64,000 nt of DNA from Diplocloster modestus. GTDB lineage: Bacteria > Bacillota > Clostridia > Lachnospirales > Lachnospiraceae. Position 1 is the stretch's first letter, and each line of letters opens with the position of its first letter. Made by a program: the position numbers and the translations under genes. Of the stretch, positions 16,103-24,312 are shown piece by piece. The notes beneath the pieces were generated by a model. It made no database searches and had not been told where the DNA came from. It was given only the letters and a program-made list of their open reading frames with translations. The DNA lies in NCBI RefSeq assembly GCF_019042245.1, contig NZ_JAHQCX010000008.1, positions 62,001 through 126,000 on the forward strand, in the 5' to 3' direction.

Positions 16103-17442
16103 TGGATCACTCCTCTCTTGCGGAACGTCTGCTTCACCGCATTCCTGGCCGCGATATTCCGAAACGCCAGTTCGATCCTGGCCGGGCAGACATACGAGCA
16201 GGCGCCGCAGCCAATGCATTCTGTAGCATAGAGTTTCCTGCAGACATCCAGTTTCCCGTTCCGGTATGCAAAATCAATCTTAAACGGATTCAGTCCCGCC
16301 GGGCAAACCCGTCCGCAGGCACCGCAGCGGATACAGGGGGTCTCTGTGGTGATCTGCTCCGGCAGGATCAGGATACCCGATGTGGTCTTCGCAACCGCGC
16401 CTTCCGCGCGTTCTGCCCGCACATTCGTTCCGATACAGTAACCGGTCATGGGACCTCCCACGATCATCAGGTTCTGGCCGGCGGATACATCACCAGCCTT
16501 GCGGAGCAGTTCCTGAAACCTGGTTCCCACTGGTACCAGAAAATTCCCGGGCCGTTCCACACAGCCGCTGACCGTTACATAGCGGCTGATCAGCGGCTGG
16601 CCGCCGAACACCATATCGGCCGCGGCATTCGCAGTCGCCACATTCGATACGATAACTCCCACATTCGCCGGCAGGCCGCCGGCAGGTACTTCCACATCAA
16701 GTACCGACTGTATCAGCTGCCGTTCTCCCCCCTGGGGATATATGGTGGGCAGTTCCCGCAGACGGATGGGTACTTCCTTTTTCTTCAGGATCGTCCGGAA
16801 ATTTTCGATTACGTCCTTTTTATTATCTTCAATACAAAGAACCGCCTCGGCTGCTCCTGCCGCTTTTATCAACAGCTGGATTCCGTTCAGTATCCCCATA
16901 GGCTGCTCCCGCATCAGTATGTGATCACAGGTAAGATACGGCTCGCACTCCGCTGCGTTGATCAATATGGTCTGGATACTTTTATCTGTCTGATATTTTC
17001 GAAATGCCGGAAAGCCCGCGCCTCCCATACCGATAATTCCGCCTTTTTCCATGGAGTGCAGGATATCCTCCCTGGTCATCCCATCAATTTCCATCCATTC
17101 AGACTGATAGCTGCGCACTTCCGGCGCTGACCAAGCCCCCTCAGATCGTATGACACAGATCTCCCCCTGGCTTCCTATCCTTTTGATCTTTGTCACATGG
17201 CCGGTAACGCTTGCATGAACCGCCGCTGCGGCAAATGTCTCCGGAATTCCGATCAGCTGGCCGCGTTGAACGAAATCTCCTTCCTTCACCAGCAGCCGGC
17301 AGACATTCCCGGGAGTTTGTTCCATTGAAATCTCGACTATGTCGGGATTTACTTCTGTCACCGCAGCCTGAACAGTCAATTCCTTATCTGAACCATCTGC
17401 CGGATGGATCCCACCCAGGAATCCGGACGAATTTTTTTTCAT
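16099..17442 (-). CDS. RnfC-like flavoiron-sulfur subunit (accessory cluster)
   Basis: 447 aa from ATG 17442 (GGGAG 5 nt upstream). N-terminal biotinyl/lipoyl-like hammerhead (GFLGGIHPADGS; EGDFVQRGQLIG). NADH/FMN region IGMGGAGFPAFRKY, LINAAECEPYLTCDH and MIVGGPMTGYCIG. Two [4Fe-4S] motifs near the C-terminus: CIRCGACGRVCP and CIGCGACSYVCP. RnfC accepts or donates electrons at the NADH side. No RnfB-like ferredoxin-side subunit is encoded in this cluster, so its electron partner is unclear. Confidence 0.88.
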   Translation of the reverse strand: MKKNSSGFLGGIHPADGSDKELTVQAAVTEVNPDIVEISMEQTPGNVCRLLVKEGDFVQRGQLIGIPETFAAAAVHASVTGHVTKIKRIGSQGEICVIRSEGAWSAPEVRSYQSEWMEIDGMTREDILHSMEKGGIIGMGGAGFPAFRKYQTDKSIQTILINAAECEPYLTCDHILMREQPMGILNGIQLLIKAAGAAEAVLCIEDNKKDVIENFRTILKKKEVPIRLRELPTIYPQGGERQLIQSVLDVEVPAGGLPANVGVIVSNVATANAAADMVFGGQPLISRYVTVSGCVERPGNFLVPVGTRFQELLRKAGDVSAGQNLMIVGGPMTGYCIGTNVRAERAEGAVAKTTSGILILPEQITTETPCIRCGACGRVCPAGLNPFKIDFAYRNGKLDVCRKLYATECIGCGACSYVCPARIELAFRNIAARNAVKQTFRKRGVIQ

Positions 17443-17517
17443 GTCTGCTCCCTCTTTCCTTTTATCCCATTCTTTCTTTTCCCGCAGTAGAAAAACATCC
17501 TGCTGATCTTCCATGCC

Positions 17518-17546
17518 TTGACAGTTTCCACAATCTTATTTAATAT
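17518..17546 (+). promoter_or_regulatory. Sigma-A promoter of apbE
   Basis: TTGACA (17518-17523), 17-bp spacer, TAATAT (17541-17546). It lies about 80 bp before the apbE ATG in the region divergent from the RnfC-like operon. Confidence 0.6.
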
Positions 17547-17625
17547 GAAAAGAAACGCTTTAAGCAGATATTTTACTGCTTCCTAAAAGCATCTCAGATG
17601 GTACTACGCACACATGGAGGAAAAA

Positions 17626-18624
17626 ATGACACGTCATTTTCATAGATATATACTATTTTGGCTCATATTGGCAATTTTTATCCCTTCCTTATCCGGATGT
17701 GATATAAAAAATGCAGGACAGCCTCTCAGCGCTTCTGCAATCAAGTTAAATACCTTTGTCACCGTCAAGATTTATGACAATAAAAAACAATCCATACTGG
17801 ATCACTGCATGGAAATGATCGATCAGTATGAACTGTTATTTTCCCGGACGAATCCGGATAGCGAACTGTATCAGTTAAACGAACATCAAACAGAGGCGGA
17901 TCTTCTCTCCCCCTCCCTTCAGGAGCTGATTCAAATAGGTCTGGACTACAGTTCCACTTCCTCCGGCGCCTTTGACATAGCCATCGAACCGATCTCCTCC
18001 CTTTGGGATTTCACTGCCGAACATCCGGTTCCCCCAGATCCTGCCGCCATACAGGCTGCGCTTCCTTATGTAAAAGCCTCCGGTATCCACCTGCAGGACG
18101 GCCGCATCACCTTTGACGATCCTCATATGGGCATCGATCTGGGAGGCATCGCCAAGGGTTATATCGCCGACCGCCTCAAAGACTATCTGATATCGGAAGG
18201 TGTGAACAGCGCCATGATCAATCTGGGCGGCAATGTCTTATGTGTGGGTACGAAGCCTGATGGTTCCCCCTTTGAGATCGGCATTCAAAAACCGTTTTCC
18301 GAGCGCAACGAAGTCATTACCACAATCCCCGTCACCGATCAGTCCGTAGTCTCCTCCGGAGTCTACGAACGTTATTTTGATTATGAGGGTGTCCGCTATC
18401 ACCACCTTCTGGACCCCGCTACCGGTTATCCCGTCAAAAACGATCTGCTGGAGGTCACCATTCTTTCCGACCAGTCCGTGGACGGTGACGCCTTAAGTAC
18501 CACCTGTTTCGTACTGGGACTGCAAAAAGGAATGGAGCTCATAGAATCCCTTCCAGGCGTGGAAGCCATGTTCATCACCGACGACAATCAGCTTCATTAT
18601 TCCAGCGGGTTTCCAAAGATGTGA
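17626..18624 (+). CDS. apbE: ApbE, FAD:protein FMN transferase (lipoprotein)
   Basis: 332 aa from ATG 17626; GGAGG ends 5 nt upstream. Signal peptide and lipobox LSGC anchor it outside the membrane. ApbE signatures: LNTFVTVKIYD, YELLFSRTNPDSELYQLN, SGAFDIAIEPISSLWDF, GIDLGGIAKGYIAD, INLGGNVLCVG, HHLLDPATGYPV and SVDGDALSTTCFVLG. It transfers FMN from FAD to the Thr/Ser of SGAT-type motifs, as in RnfG/RnfD. It is divergent to the accessory Rnf-like operon and may serve both Rnf clusters. Confidence 0.95.
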   Translation: MTRHFHRYILFWLILAIFIPSLSGCDIKNAGQPLSASAIKLNTFVTVKIYDNKKQSILDHCMEMIDQYELLFSRTNPDSELYQLNEHQTEADLLSPSLQELIQIGLDYSSTSSGAFDIAIEPISSLWDFTAEHPVPPDPAAIQAALPYVKASGIHLQDGRITFDDPHMGIDLGGIAKGYIADRLKDYLISEGVNSAMINLGGNVLCVGTKPDGSPFEIGIQKPFSERNEVITTIPVTDQSVVSSGVYERYFDYEGVRYHHLLDPATGYPVKNDLLEVTILSDQSVDGDALSTTCFVLGLQKGMELIESLPGVEAMFITDDNQLHYSSGFPKM

Positions 18625-18634
18625 GCTCAAATTG

Positions 18635-18674
18635 AAAAGCCCTGCCCGGAAACATTCCAGACAGAGCTCTTTTT
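18635..18674. terminator. Bidirectional terminator between apbE and rhaA
   Basis: AAAAGCCCTGCCCGGAA pairs (with G-T wobbles) with TTCCAGACAGAGCTCTTTT. It has a T-run on the plus side and, from the A-run, one on the minus side. It sits between the convergent apbE and rhaA stops, as expected. Confidence 0.75.
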
Positions 18675-18688
18675 GAGTAGTTATATCG

Positions 18689-19954
18689 TTAGCTTCTTAC
18701 TTTTAAAATCTCTGATTCGTAGGCTTTTACTTCTTCCAGCCAATCCAGGCTTACGCCGGCATTCTGCTGCGCACAGTAGTAATCCCATACAAGAGAGAAG
18801 GGAGCGGCTTTGAACTCCTCTTTGAAGGCCAGTCTGGCGCTCACATCTCCGGTTGCTTCCAGTTCTTTCATCTTATCAACCGGCTGTAACAAGGCGGCCA
18901 GCATTGCTTTTCTGGTATTGCGAAGGCCGATGGCCCATGCACAGATTCTGTTGATGGATGCGTCAAAGAAATCGGTTGCAATATAGGTATCCTGGAGTCT
19001 GTTCAGGCGGACCAGCTCTTCCATGATCGCTCTGGTTTCGTCGTCAAAGCTGACTACGTGATCGGAATCCCACCGTACCGGACGGGATACGTGTAATAAA
19101 ATATGATCCACAAACGCATACAGCGCGCCTAATTTTGCGGAAACCACTTCGGTTGGATGGAAATGACCGGTGTCCAGAGTCATGATGATGTTATCTTTTC
19201 GGGCATTTAACGCATATGCCATACTGAATTCATGAGATCCGACGGTATAGCTCTCAGCTCCGATACCGAATACTTTGGATTCGATACCATCCATAACGCC
19301 TACCACGTCTTTGGTAGCTTCGAAGATCTGATCATAGCTGTCTTTCATCCGCAGTCTCGGTCCAACCGTATCGATCGGGAATTCTTTGTCCCCGTCGGGA
19401 GTCCAGTGATTGATCACACAGGTCTTACCGGTTCTCTCATAGAAGTACTGTCCGATCCGGCGGCAGTTGATTCCATGCTGAATCCAGAATTTACGGATCT
19501 CTTCATCCGCGGAGGATAAGGTCGCTTTCTCACTTAACGGATGAGAGAAGTATGTAGGGTTGAAATCCAGGCCAACGCCTTTTTCTACAGCCCAGTCCGC
19601 CCATTTTTTGAAATGCTCGGGAGCAACTTCGTTTCTGTCTACAAAAGTATCGGCTTCCAGGTAGCTGGCATGCAGATTTACTTTTATCTCTCCTGGAATA
19701 TATTTCATCGCAACTTCCAGGTCCGCCCGAAGTTCTTCCCCATTTCTGGCTTTTCCGGGATAGTTACCGGTCGTCTGGATTCCTCCGGTCAGAGCGGTGT
19801 CTTCCTTTTTCTCCAACCCTGCCACATCATCTCCCTGCCAGCAATGCATGGAAATCGGAGTCTCATTGGCAGCCTTTATTGCCTCGTCTACCTCTACACC
19901 AAACTGTGCATAATACGCTTTTGCGGCTTCATAGCCCTGCTTTACATCGTACAT
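18689..19954 (-). CDS. rhaA: L-rhamnose isomerase
   Basis: 421 aa, full length. Typical start (GYEAAKAYYAQFGVEVDEAI), SMHCWQGDDVAG, TGGIQTTGNYPGKAR, metal-binding LDTGHFHPTE and SFDDETRAIMEE. It converts L-rhamnose to L-rhamnulose with Mn2+, in the cytosol. No rhamnulokinase or aldolase gene is adjacent. The AraC gene upstream in the same orientation is the likely regulator. Rhamnose breakdown yields lactaldehyde/1,2-propanediol, which would feed the BMC at 59-64 kb. Confidence 0.96.
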   Translation of the reverse strand: MYDVKQGYEAAKAYYAQFGVEVDEAIKAANETPISMHCWQGDDVAGLEKKEDTALTGGIQTTGNYPGKARNGEELRADLEVAMKYIPGEIKVNLHASYLEADTFVDRNEVAPEHFKKWADWAVEKGVGLDFNPTYFSHPLSEKATLSSADEEIRKFWIQHGINCRRIGQYFYERTGKTCVINHWTPDGDKEFPIDTVGPRLRMKDSYDQIFEATKDVVGVMDGIESKVFGIGAESYTVGSHEFSMAYALNARKDNIIMTLDTGHFHPTEVVSAKLGALYAFVDHILLHVSRPVRWDSDHVVSFDDETRAIMEELVRLNRLQDTYIATDFFDASINRICAWAIGLRNTRKAMLAALLQPVDKMKELEATGDVSARLAFKEEFKAAPFSLVWDYYCAQQNAGVSLDWLEEVKAYESEILKVRS

Positions 19955-20039
19955 TGTTTTTTTCCACCTTCCCTATCTGATTCGTTTTCGTAAAAGTTCC
20001 TTGATGACATTTATTATACGGGATTTCCCCACAGATAAC

Positions 20040-20071
20040 AAGGACGTTAATTCTCAATATTTACGTCCTTA
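20040..20071. promoter_or_regulatory. Inverted repeat between the AraC gene and rhaA
   Basis: AAGGACGT and ACGTCCTT are perfect 8-bp arms 16 bp apart. They overlap the end of the AraC gene and precede rhaA by about 85 bp. It could be a terminator for the regulator gene or an AraC-type binding site. Confidence 0.4.
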
Positions 20072-21067
20072 TTTTCCATCCAAATCCTCACTGTCACGGC
20101 GGTCGGAAAAGTTCATCCGGTATTGTCTGGGACTCATCCCAAATCTGTCCTTAAACATCCGGTGAAAATAGCTGGTATTATCGTAGCCCACCCGGAAAAT
20201 AATATCTGTGATCGGAAGCGCCGTTTTCATCAGCAGATGCACGGTTTGATTCAACCGTTTTTCGTGCAGCAGTTCCTGGAACGTTCTGCCTGTGCTGCTC
20301 TTTACCAGTTTGCTCATATTGGAGACGGACTGTCCAAAACTGTCCGCCAGCTCGGTCAGCGTGGCCGTCTGATAATTTTCTTCAATATATTTCAGCGTCT
20401 GCATGGCGGTAGCGCTCTGCTGCTGATCCGGGTTGGACTGCTCGATCTTATCCGTATAGTTCACCAACAGCATAAATAACAGTCCCATGGTCGTCTGGTT
20501 TAACTGCCTGTGGTTGACCGGCTGATTGAGCAGAGACCAGATCAGGTTCTCCACCAGATTCTGGACCGGCAGTACATCCGCCACCTTATAATGCAGATAA
20601 CCCGCGCTGTTATTATTTTTCCGCAGCGTGTCCACCACAAAATCGCTCAACACATTTTCCCTCTGAATCATGGGCAGCACTTCGTCGAAAAACTGGGGCA
20701 GGATAAAAAAGTTAATACAGATATCCTCTTTTCCGGCTTCCAGAATCTCATGGGAGGCGAACTGATTTAAAAACAACAGCTCCCCCTCCCCCAGCACCAG
20801 CCTGGTCTCCCGGTTGATGATATGAGTCGTCTTTCCCGAACACATATACATGATCTCTATATAATTATGTCTATGTTCCGGGAACGGTATGAACCTGGTA
20901 TGGGTACGGATATCAATCAGGCGGCCCTTATCCATCATTTTGGCGCTGTCTACTGTAAATTCACTGGAGCTGGTATACAGTTCTCTCTGCACCTGCTTAT
21001 CCCCCGTCAGGATCCTTCTCTCCTCTTCCGTAATCGCGGACAGTCTCTCCATCAGTTCCTGCTTCAT
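20069..21067 (-). CDS. AraC-family regulator with cupin sensor domain (RhaR/RhaS-like)
   Basis: 332 aa. Cupin-like sugar-sensing domain at about 50-150 (FPEHRHNYIEIMYMCSGKTTHII; GEGELLFLNQFASHEI). The double HTH is at about 225-320 (TLTELADSFGQSVSNMSKLVKSSTG and PITDIIFRVGYDNTSYFHRMFKDRFGMSPRQYR). Only 114 bp separate its stop from the rhaA start in the same direction, so it probably controls rhaA in response to rhamnose. Ligand identity is inferred from position only. Confidence 0.85.
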   Translation of the reverse strand: MKQELMERLSAITEEERRILTGDKQVQRELYTSSSEFTVDSAKMMDKGRLIDIRTHTRFIPFPEHRHNYIEIMYMCSGKTTHIINRETRLVLGEGELLFLNQFASHEILEAGKEDICINFFILPQFFDEVLPMIQRENVLSDFVVDTLRKNNNSAGYLHYKVADVLPVQNLVENLIWSLLNQPVNHRQLNQTTMGLLFMLLVNYTDKIEQSNPDQQQSATAMQTLKYIEENYQTATLTELADSFGQSVSNMSKLVKSSTGRTFQELLHEKRLNQTVHLLMKTALPITDIIFRVGYDNTSYFHRMFKDRFGMSPRQYRMNFSDRRDSEDLDGK

Positions 21068-21261
21068 CTTCTCCGGAATTCCTCCTTTTTGATGGCATAC
21101 TTCTCTTACCCTGCTATTTTACCACAACTGCAGAGGGGATTACAGCTCTTATTCCTTTTGCGTATTGATACCTGGGTACTGATAGCTCCCGTTACCATTC
21201 ACAGCCGCACCGGGAGGGGACTGGCACCTTTCGGCAGCAGTGCTGGGCTTTCCGGCAACTG

Positions 21262-21382
21262 TGTAGAGAAAGGGGCCTGTCCCCGGATGTCAACTGGAAT
21301 ACTATACTCCCATATACGCAGAAGCAAGCATTTTTTCCTCGTATAGACCGGCATCCGGGGACAGGCCCCTCCCAGTTGACCG
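21262..21382. repeat. Intergenic inverted repeat with GGGGCCTGTCCCC arms
   Basis: GGGGCCTGTCCCCGGATG at the left and its reverse complement at the right flank about 65 bp. Each arm itself contains a short palindrome. A TCAACTGG/CCAGTTGA pair is nested or adjacent. There is no ORF of substance. It resembles a small dispersed repeat (MITE-like or REP-like). The rest of 21068-21260 shows nothing I can interpret. Confidence 0.6.
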
Positions 21383-21408
21383 TATTTGGATAAATCTAGG
21401 AGGGAAAT

Positions 21409-21465
21409 ATGAAGTTTTTGATTGTGAATCCACAGGCTTTTGTATATAATTTTAATGAGGTATAG
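21409..21465 (+). CDS. Very short ORF with strong Shine-Dalgarno, possible gene remnant or leader peptide
   Basis: AGGAGG is followed after GAAAT by ATG at 21409. The ORF encodes MKFLIVNPQAFVYNFNEV and stops at 21463-21465, 19 bp before the 14-bp repeat array. It may be the surviving 5' end of a gene destroyed by repeat expansion, or a leader peptide for the AraC gene downstream. No homologue is recognised. Confidence 0.3.
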   Translation: MKFLIVNPQAFVYNFNEV

Positions 21466-21484
21466 AGAGTGAGATATTGAGAAT

Positions 21485-21596
21485 ATGACATTGAGAGTAT
21501 GACATTGAGAGTATGACATTGAGAGTATGACATTGAGAGTGTGACATTGAGAGTGTGACATTGAGAGTGTGACATTGAGAGTATGACATTGAGAGG
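21485..21596 (+). repeat. 14-bp minisatellite, 8 copies
   Basis: Unit (A/G)TGACATTGAGAGT repeats eight times without spacers, with a degenerate copy before it. Copies 1-4 and 8 start with A, copies 5-7 with G. The array ends 9 bp before the ATG of the AraC gene at 21606, and its last GAGAGG can act as that gene's Shine-Dalgarno. A 14-bp unit changes helical phase and leader length with copy number. Confidence 0.9.
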
Positions 21597-21605
21597 ATAA
21601 GAGGA

Positions 21606-22448
21606 ATGGATCGATTGGATTTTCATGTCAGGTACCAACCTGTGACTGCGCATCCGTATACTATGGATGACAGTTATATTCAGGTACCGGCCTCAACGCT
21701 GCTGCAGCCCTTTGTCAGGTGTTTTTGGGGATCGGTACGCAATTTTAATCCCCATGACTCCAGGGCTTATGACGGCGTGCTGCTTATACCGGATACCTGT
21801 TCTGACTTGATTATGATTCAAAACCGTGACAGCGGGCTCATCCGAATGCTGTTTGTTGGTTTGAATGATACCTATACCGTTGATGCATGGGATGTACAGG
21901 AGAAGAATATCTCTGTATTCGCCATACGTTTTCATTCCTGGACGATGAACCTGATCAGCCGGGTTCCGATGAAGGATACTTTAAACCAAGCTGTAGCCCC
22001 GGATGATTTTTTCCCTGGCGTCCGGGAATTGGGGGAAAGAATTTTTGAAATTAAGAATTTTAGGATTCGGATGCTGACCGCGGAAGAATATGTGAAGAGC
22101 CTTATCCATTCCGGACAAGTCTGCCTGCCTTTCTTTGACGGTATAGATTTTATACTGAAGCATAAGGGGGTGAGCACCCTAAAAGGACTGGCTGAGCATC
22201 TGTGCTACAGTGAGCGGCAGACACAGCGGATATTTATGAAATCACTGGGTATAACACCCGGATATTATATGGATTTGGTACGGTATCAGTCAGTCTGGCA
22301 GGAAATGCTGGCCGCCCGTAGTACCGGCAATAAAATCGACTATATAGATATGGTTGCCAAATATAGCTATGCAGACCAGTCCCATTTCATTGCTAATTTT
22401 AAAAAATATCATTCCATGACGCCCAGTGATGCCTTAAATAACCTCTAA
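21606..22448 (+). CDS. AraC-family regulator with DUF6597-like N-terminus
   Basis: 280 aa. N-terminal domain (20-150) has the pattern ASTLLQPFVRCFWG, GVLLIPDTCSDLIMI, FVGLNDTYTVD, FAIRFH typical of AraC proteins that sense via a DUF6597 domain. HTH region at about 185-278 (TLKGLAEHLCYSERQTQRIFMKSLGITPGYYMDLVRYQ; IDMVAKYSYADQSHFIANFKKYHSMTPS). It is followed 84 bp later by a VOC gene that is probably its target. The leader is the minisatellite described above. Confidence 0.85.
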   Translation: MDRLDFHVRYQPVTAHPYTMDDSYIQVPASTLLQPFVRCFWGSVRNFNPHDSRAYDGVLLIPDTCSDLIMIQNRDSGLIRMLFVGLNDTYTVDAWDVQEKNISVFAIRFHSWTMNLISRVPMKDTLNQAVAPDDFFPGVRELGERIFEIKNFRIRMLTAEEYVKSLIHSGQVCLPFFDGIDFILKHKGVSTLKGLAEHLCYSERQTQRIFMKSLGITPGYYMDLVRYQSVWQEMLAARSTGNKIDYIDMVAKYSYADQSHFIANFKKYHSMTPSDALNNL

Positions 22449-22482
22449 ACATGTCGTCTTTTTCCTATATAACCGATACCCT

Positions 22483-22506
22483 TTCGTGATATTGTAAAAT
22501 ATATCA
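22483..22506. promoter_or_regulatory. Palindrome upstream of the VOC gene
   Basis: GTGATAT-TGTAAAAT-ATATCAC forms an inverted repeat about 27 bp before the VOC ATG. It is a candidate operator, possibly for the adjacent AraC protein. This is based on position only. Confidence 0.35.
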
Positions 22507-22532
22507 CAAATCAAACGAATGGAGGTTTTCAC

Positions 22533-23000
22533 ATGATTTTTAGCTGTCTGTTCGCAGTAGCGGATATCCATAAAGCAAAAGCTTTCTATGAGGATTTATT
22601 TCATTTAACTGTATCAGATGATTACGGGCGTATGATATCTTTCGACTGCGGTCTGGTACTGCAGCAGGATTTTGACTGGCTGACCGGCATACCCAAGGTA
22701 GAAATGAAGAAAAAAGAAAATAACTGCGAAATCTATTTTGAAACAAAAGACTTCGACACCTTCCTTCAAAAGCTTAAATCCCATCCAGAGATCGACCTGC
22801 TCCACCCCTCCCGGGAAATGCCCTGGGGCCAGCGTGTCATCCGCTTCTATGATCCGGACCAGCACCTCATCGAAGTAGGCGAAAGCATGAAATCCGTAGC
22901 AGAAAAATACATTACCGCTGGTATGACACTGGATGAAATAGCTATCCGCATGGATGTCAAAGTCCCAGACGTCCAGAAAATGCTAAGCGAAGCCGATTAA
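22533..23000 (+). CDS. VOC-family protein with C-terminal HTH-like tail
   Basis: 155 aa. VOC fold at 1-115 (FSCLFAVADIHKAKAFYEDLFHLTV, GLVLQQDFDW, CEIYFETKDFDTFLQKL, QRVIRFYDPDQHLIEVGE). Residues about 125-155 (AEKYITAGMTLDEIAIRMDVKVPDVQKML) look like a small helix-turn-helix, a combination seen in related clostridial proteins. GGAGG lies 8 nt before the ATG. The substrate is unknown. Confidence 0.8.
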   Translation: MIFSCLFAVADIHKAKAFYEDLFHLTVSDDYGRMISFDCGLVLQQDFDWLTGIPKVEMKKKENNCEIYFETKDFDTFLQKLKSHPEIDLLHPSREMPWGQRVIRFYDPDQHLIEVGESMKSVAEKYITAGMTLDEIAIRMDVKVPDVQKMLSEAD

Positions 23001-23028
23001 CCGTCTCTGTGCATCTTTCACCAAAGCA

Positions 23029-23489
23029 GGAGCGGCTGTCGCAAAGGCGGACGCCGAGGCGGGTGACTGTCTGAAAACCAGGGCGCCGGCCGCCGGGTGT
23101 CCGCTCAGTCCAAGCGTGTCCCGGGAGGCTGGCAGAGAGAGCGGGGGCTATGGTCCTCCTCCTCACATAAGGCACCCGTGTAAAATCTTAATGAAATCGG
23201 GCCGGCAGGTTTGTGGCGAAAGACTGCGTTCCCTGCAGTCTTTCGGTGGCTGCTGAACCGCGAATGCATCGGCATTCGGGGTGAATCAGCCACGAACCGC
23301 AAACCTGCCGGCCCGATTTCATTTAGATTTCACCGGGTAACAGCCTTAAGTGAGGAGGAGGACCATAGCCCCCGCTCTCTCTGCCAGCCTCCCGGGACAC
23401 GCTTGGACTGGGCGGACACCCGGAGGCCGGCGCCCTGGTTTTCAGACAGTCACCCGCCCCCAGCGTCCGCCTTTGCGACAGCCCGCTCC
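23029..23489. repeat. Giant palindrome E1 (about 460 bp)
   Basis: The 23001-23510 gap between the convergent VOC and rnfB genes is almost entirely one inverted repeat. Arms of about 190 bp (23029-23220 and 23300-23489) are roughly 90% identical in reverse complement. They include CCGGGAGGCTGGCAGAGAGA and GGGCCGGCAGGTTTG near the apex. The centre holds a smaller hairpin (GACTGC...GCAGTC). GC content is clearly above its neighbours. ORFs inside mirror each other and are not genes. It could be a bidirectional terminator or a mobile/structural element. Confidence 0.85.
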
Positions 23490-23510
23490 GGCCCTAAGTA
23501 AAATCCCCAA

Positions 23511-24299
23511 TCAAAGTATAATCTTCCTGGGACACTTCTCCTTGCAGGCACCGCAGCCGGTACATTTTTCCGGATCGATGTGAGCTACATTATTCGTTAT
23601 CGTGATGGCGTCTGCCTCGCAGACCTTTTCACACATGCGGCAGCCGATGCAGCCTACTTTACAGATCTTCATGACATCTTTGCCTTTGTCCATGGAATTA
23701 CACTGAACCAATCGCTCCTGCTCATAGGGAACCAGCTCGATCAGGTTCTTCGGACATTCGCTGACGCATTTTCCACAAGCCTTACAGGCTTCTTTGTCCA
23801 CCAGGGCGATCCCGTCCACGATATGGATGGCGTCGAACTGACAGGCTTTCACACAGGATCCGTAGCCGATACAGCCGTGGTTGCAGGACTTAGGCCCGCC
23901 GGCCGGTACGAATGCCATCATCTTACAGTCTTCGATTCCATGATAATTGTAATCCTGCTCCGTGCGTTCACAGGTTCCGGCACATTTGACGAAAGCCACC
24001 ATCCGGGTCGCTTCCCCGACTTCCTGGCCCATAATGGCCGCCACCTGTTCCGCCACCGGGGCTCCGCCCACAGGACAGCCGCCCACCGCGGCTTCTCCTT
24101 TGACGATAGCAGCTGCCAGACCGGAACAGCCCGCATAGCCGCAGCCTCCACAGTTGTTACCAGGGAGTACGCCCAGGATAGCCTCCTCCCGCTCATCCAC
24201 TTCTACTTTTAATTTTTCACCGGCTACGCCTAACATCAGGCCGATCAGCAGACCGGTTCCGCCGACTACGGCGGTCGCTATCAATATTCCAGTTAACAT
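23511..24299 (-). CDS. rnfB: RnfB, ferredoxin-side iron-sulfur subunit
   Basis: 262 aa. N-terminal membrane helix (1-25), then CGGCGYAGCSGLAAAIVKG (the Cys4 cluster of the family). Several CxxCxxCxxxCP ferredoxin motifs follow: CKACGKCVSECP, CIGCRMCEKVCE and CTGCGACKEKCP. It oxidises ferredoxin and passes electrons into the complex. It is the last gene of rnfCDGEAB. Transcription probably stops in the E1 palindrome just downstream. Confidence 0.96.
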   Translation of the reverse strand: MLTGILIATAVVGGTGLLIGLMLGVAGEKLKVEVDEREEAILGVLPGNNCGGCGYAGCSGLAAAIVKGEAAVGGCPVGGAPVAEQVAAIMGQEVGEATRMVAFVKCAGTCERTEQDYNYHGIEDCKMMAFVPAGGPKSCNHGCIGYGSCVKACQFDAIHIVDGIALVDKEACKACGKCVSECPKNLIELVPYEQERLVQCNSMDKGKDVMKICKVGCIGCRMCEKVCEADAITITNNVAHIDPEKCTGCGACKEKCPRKIIL

Positions 24300-24312
24300 C
24301 TGTCTCCCCCTC

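Noticed and set aside
21485..21596. CRISPR array
   Set aside because: The repeats are 14 bp and directly adjacent with no spacers, and there are no cas genes nearby.
22957..23501. Arg/Pro/Gly-rich ORFs on both strands between the VOC gene and rnfB
   Set aside because: They are mirror translations of the two arms of palindrome E1 and have no ribosome-binding site or family match.
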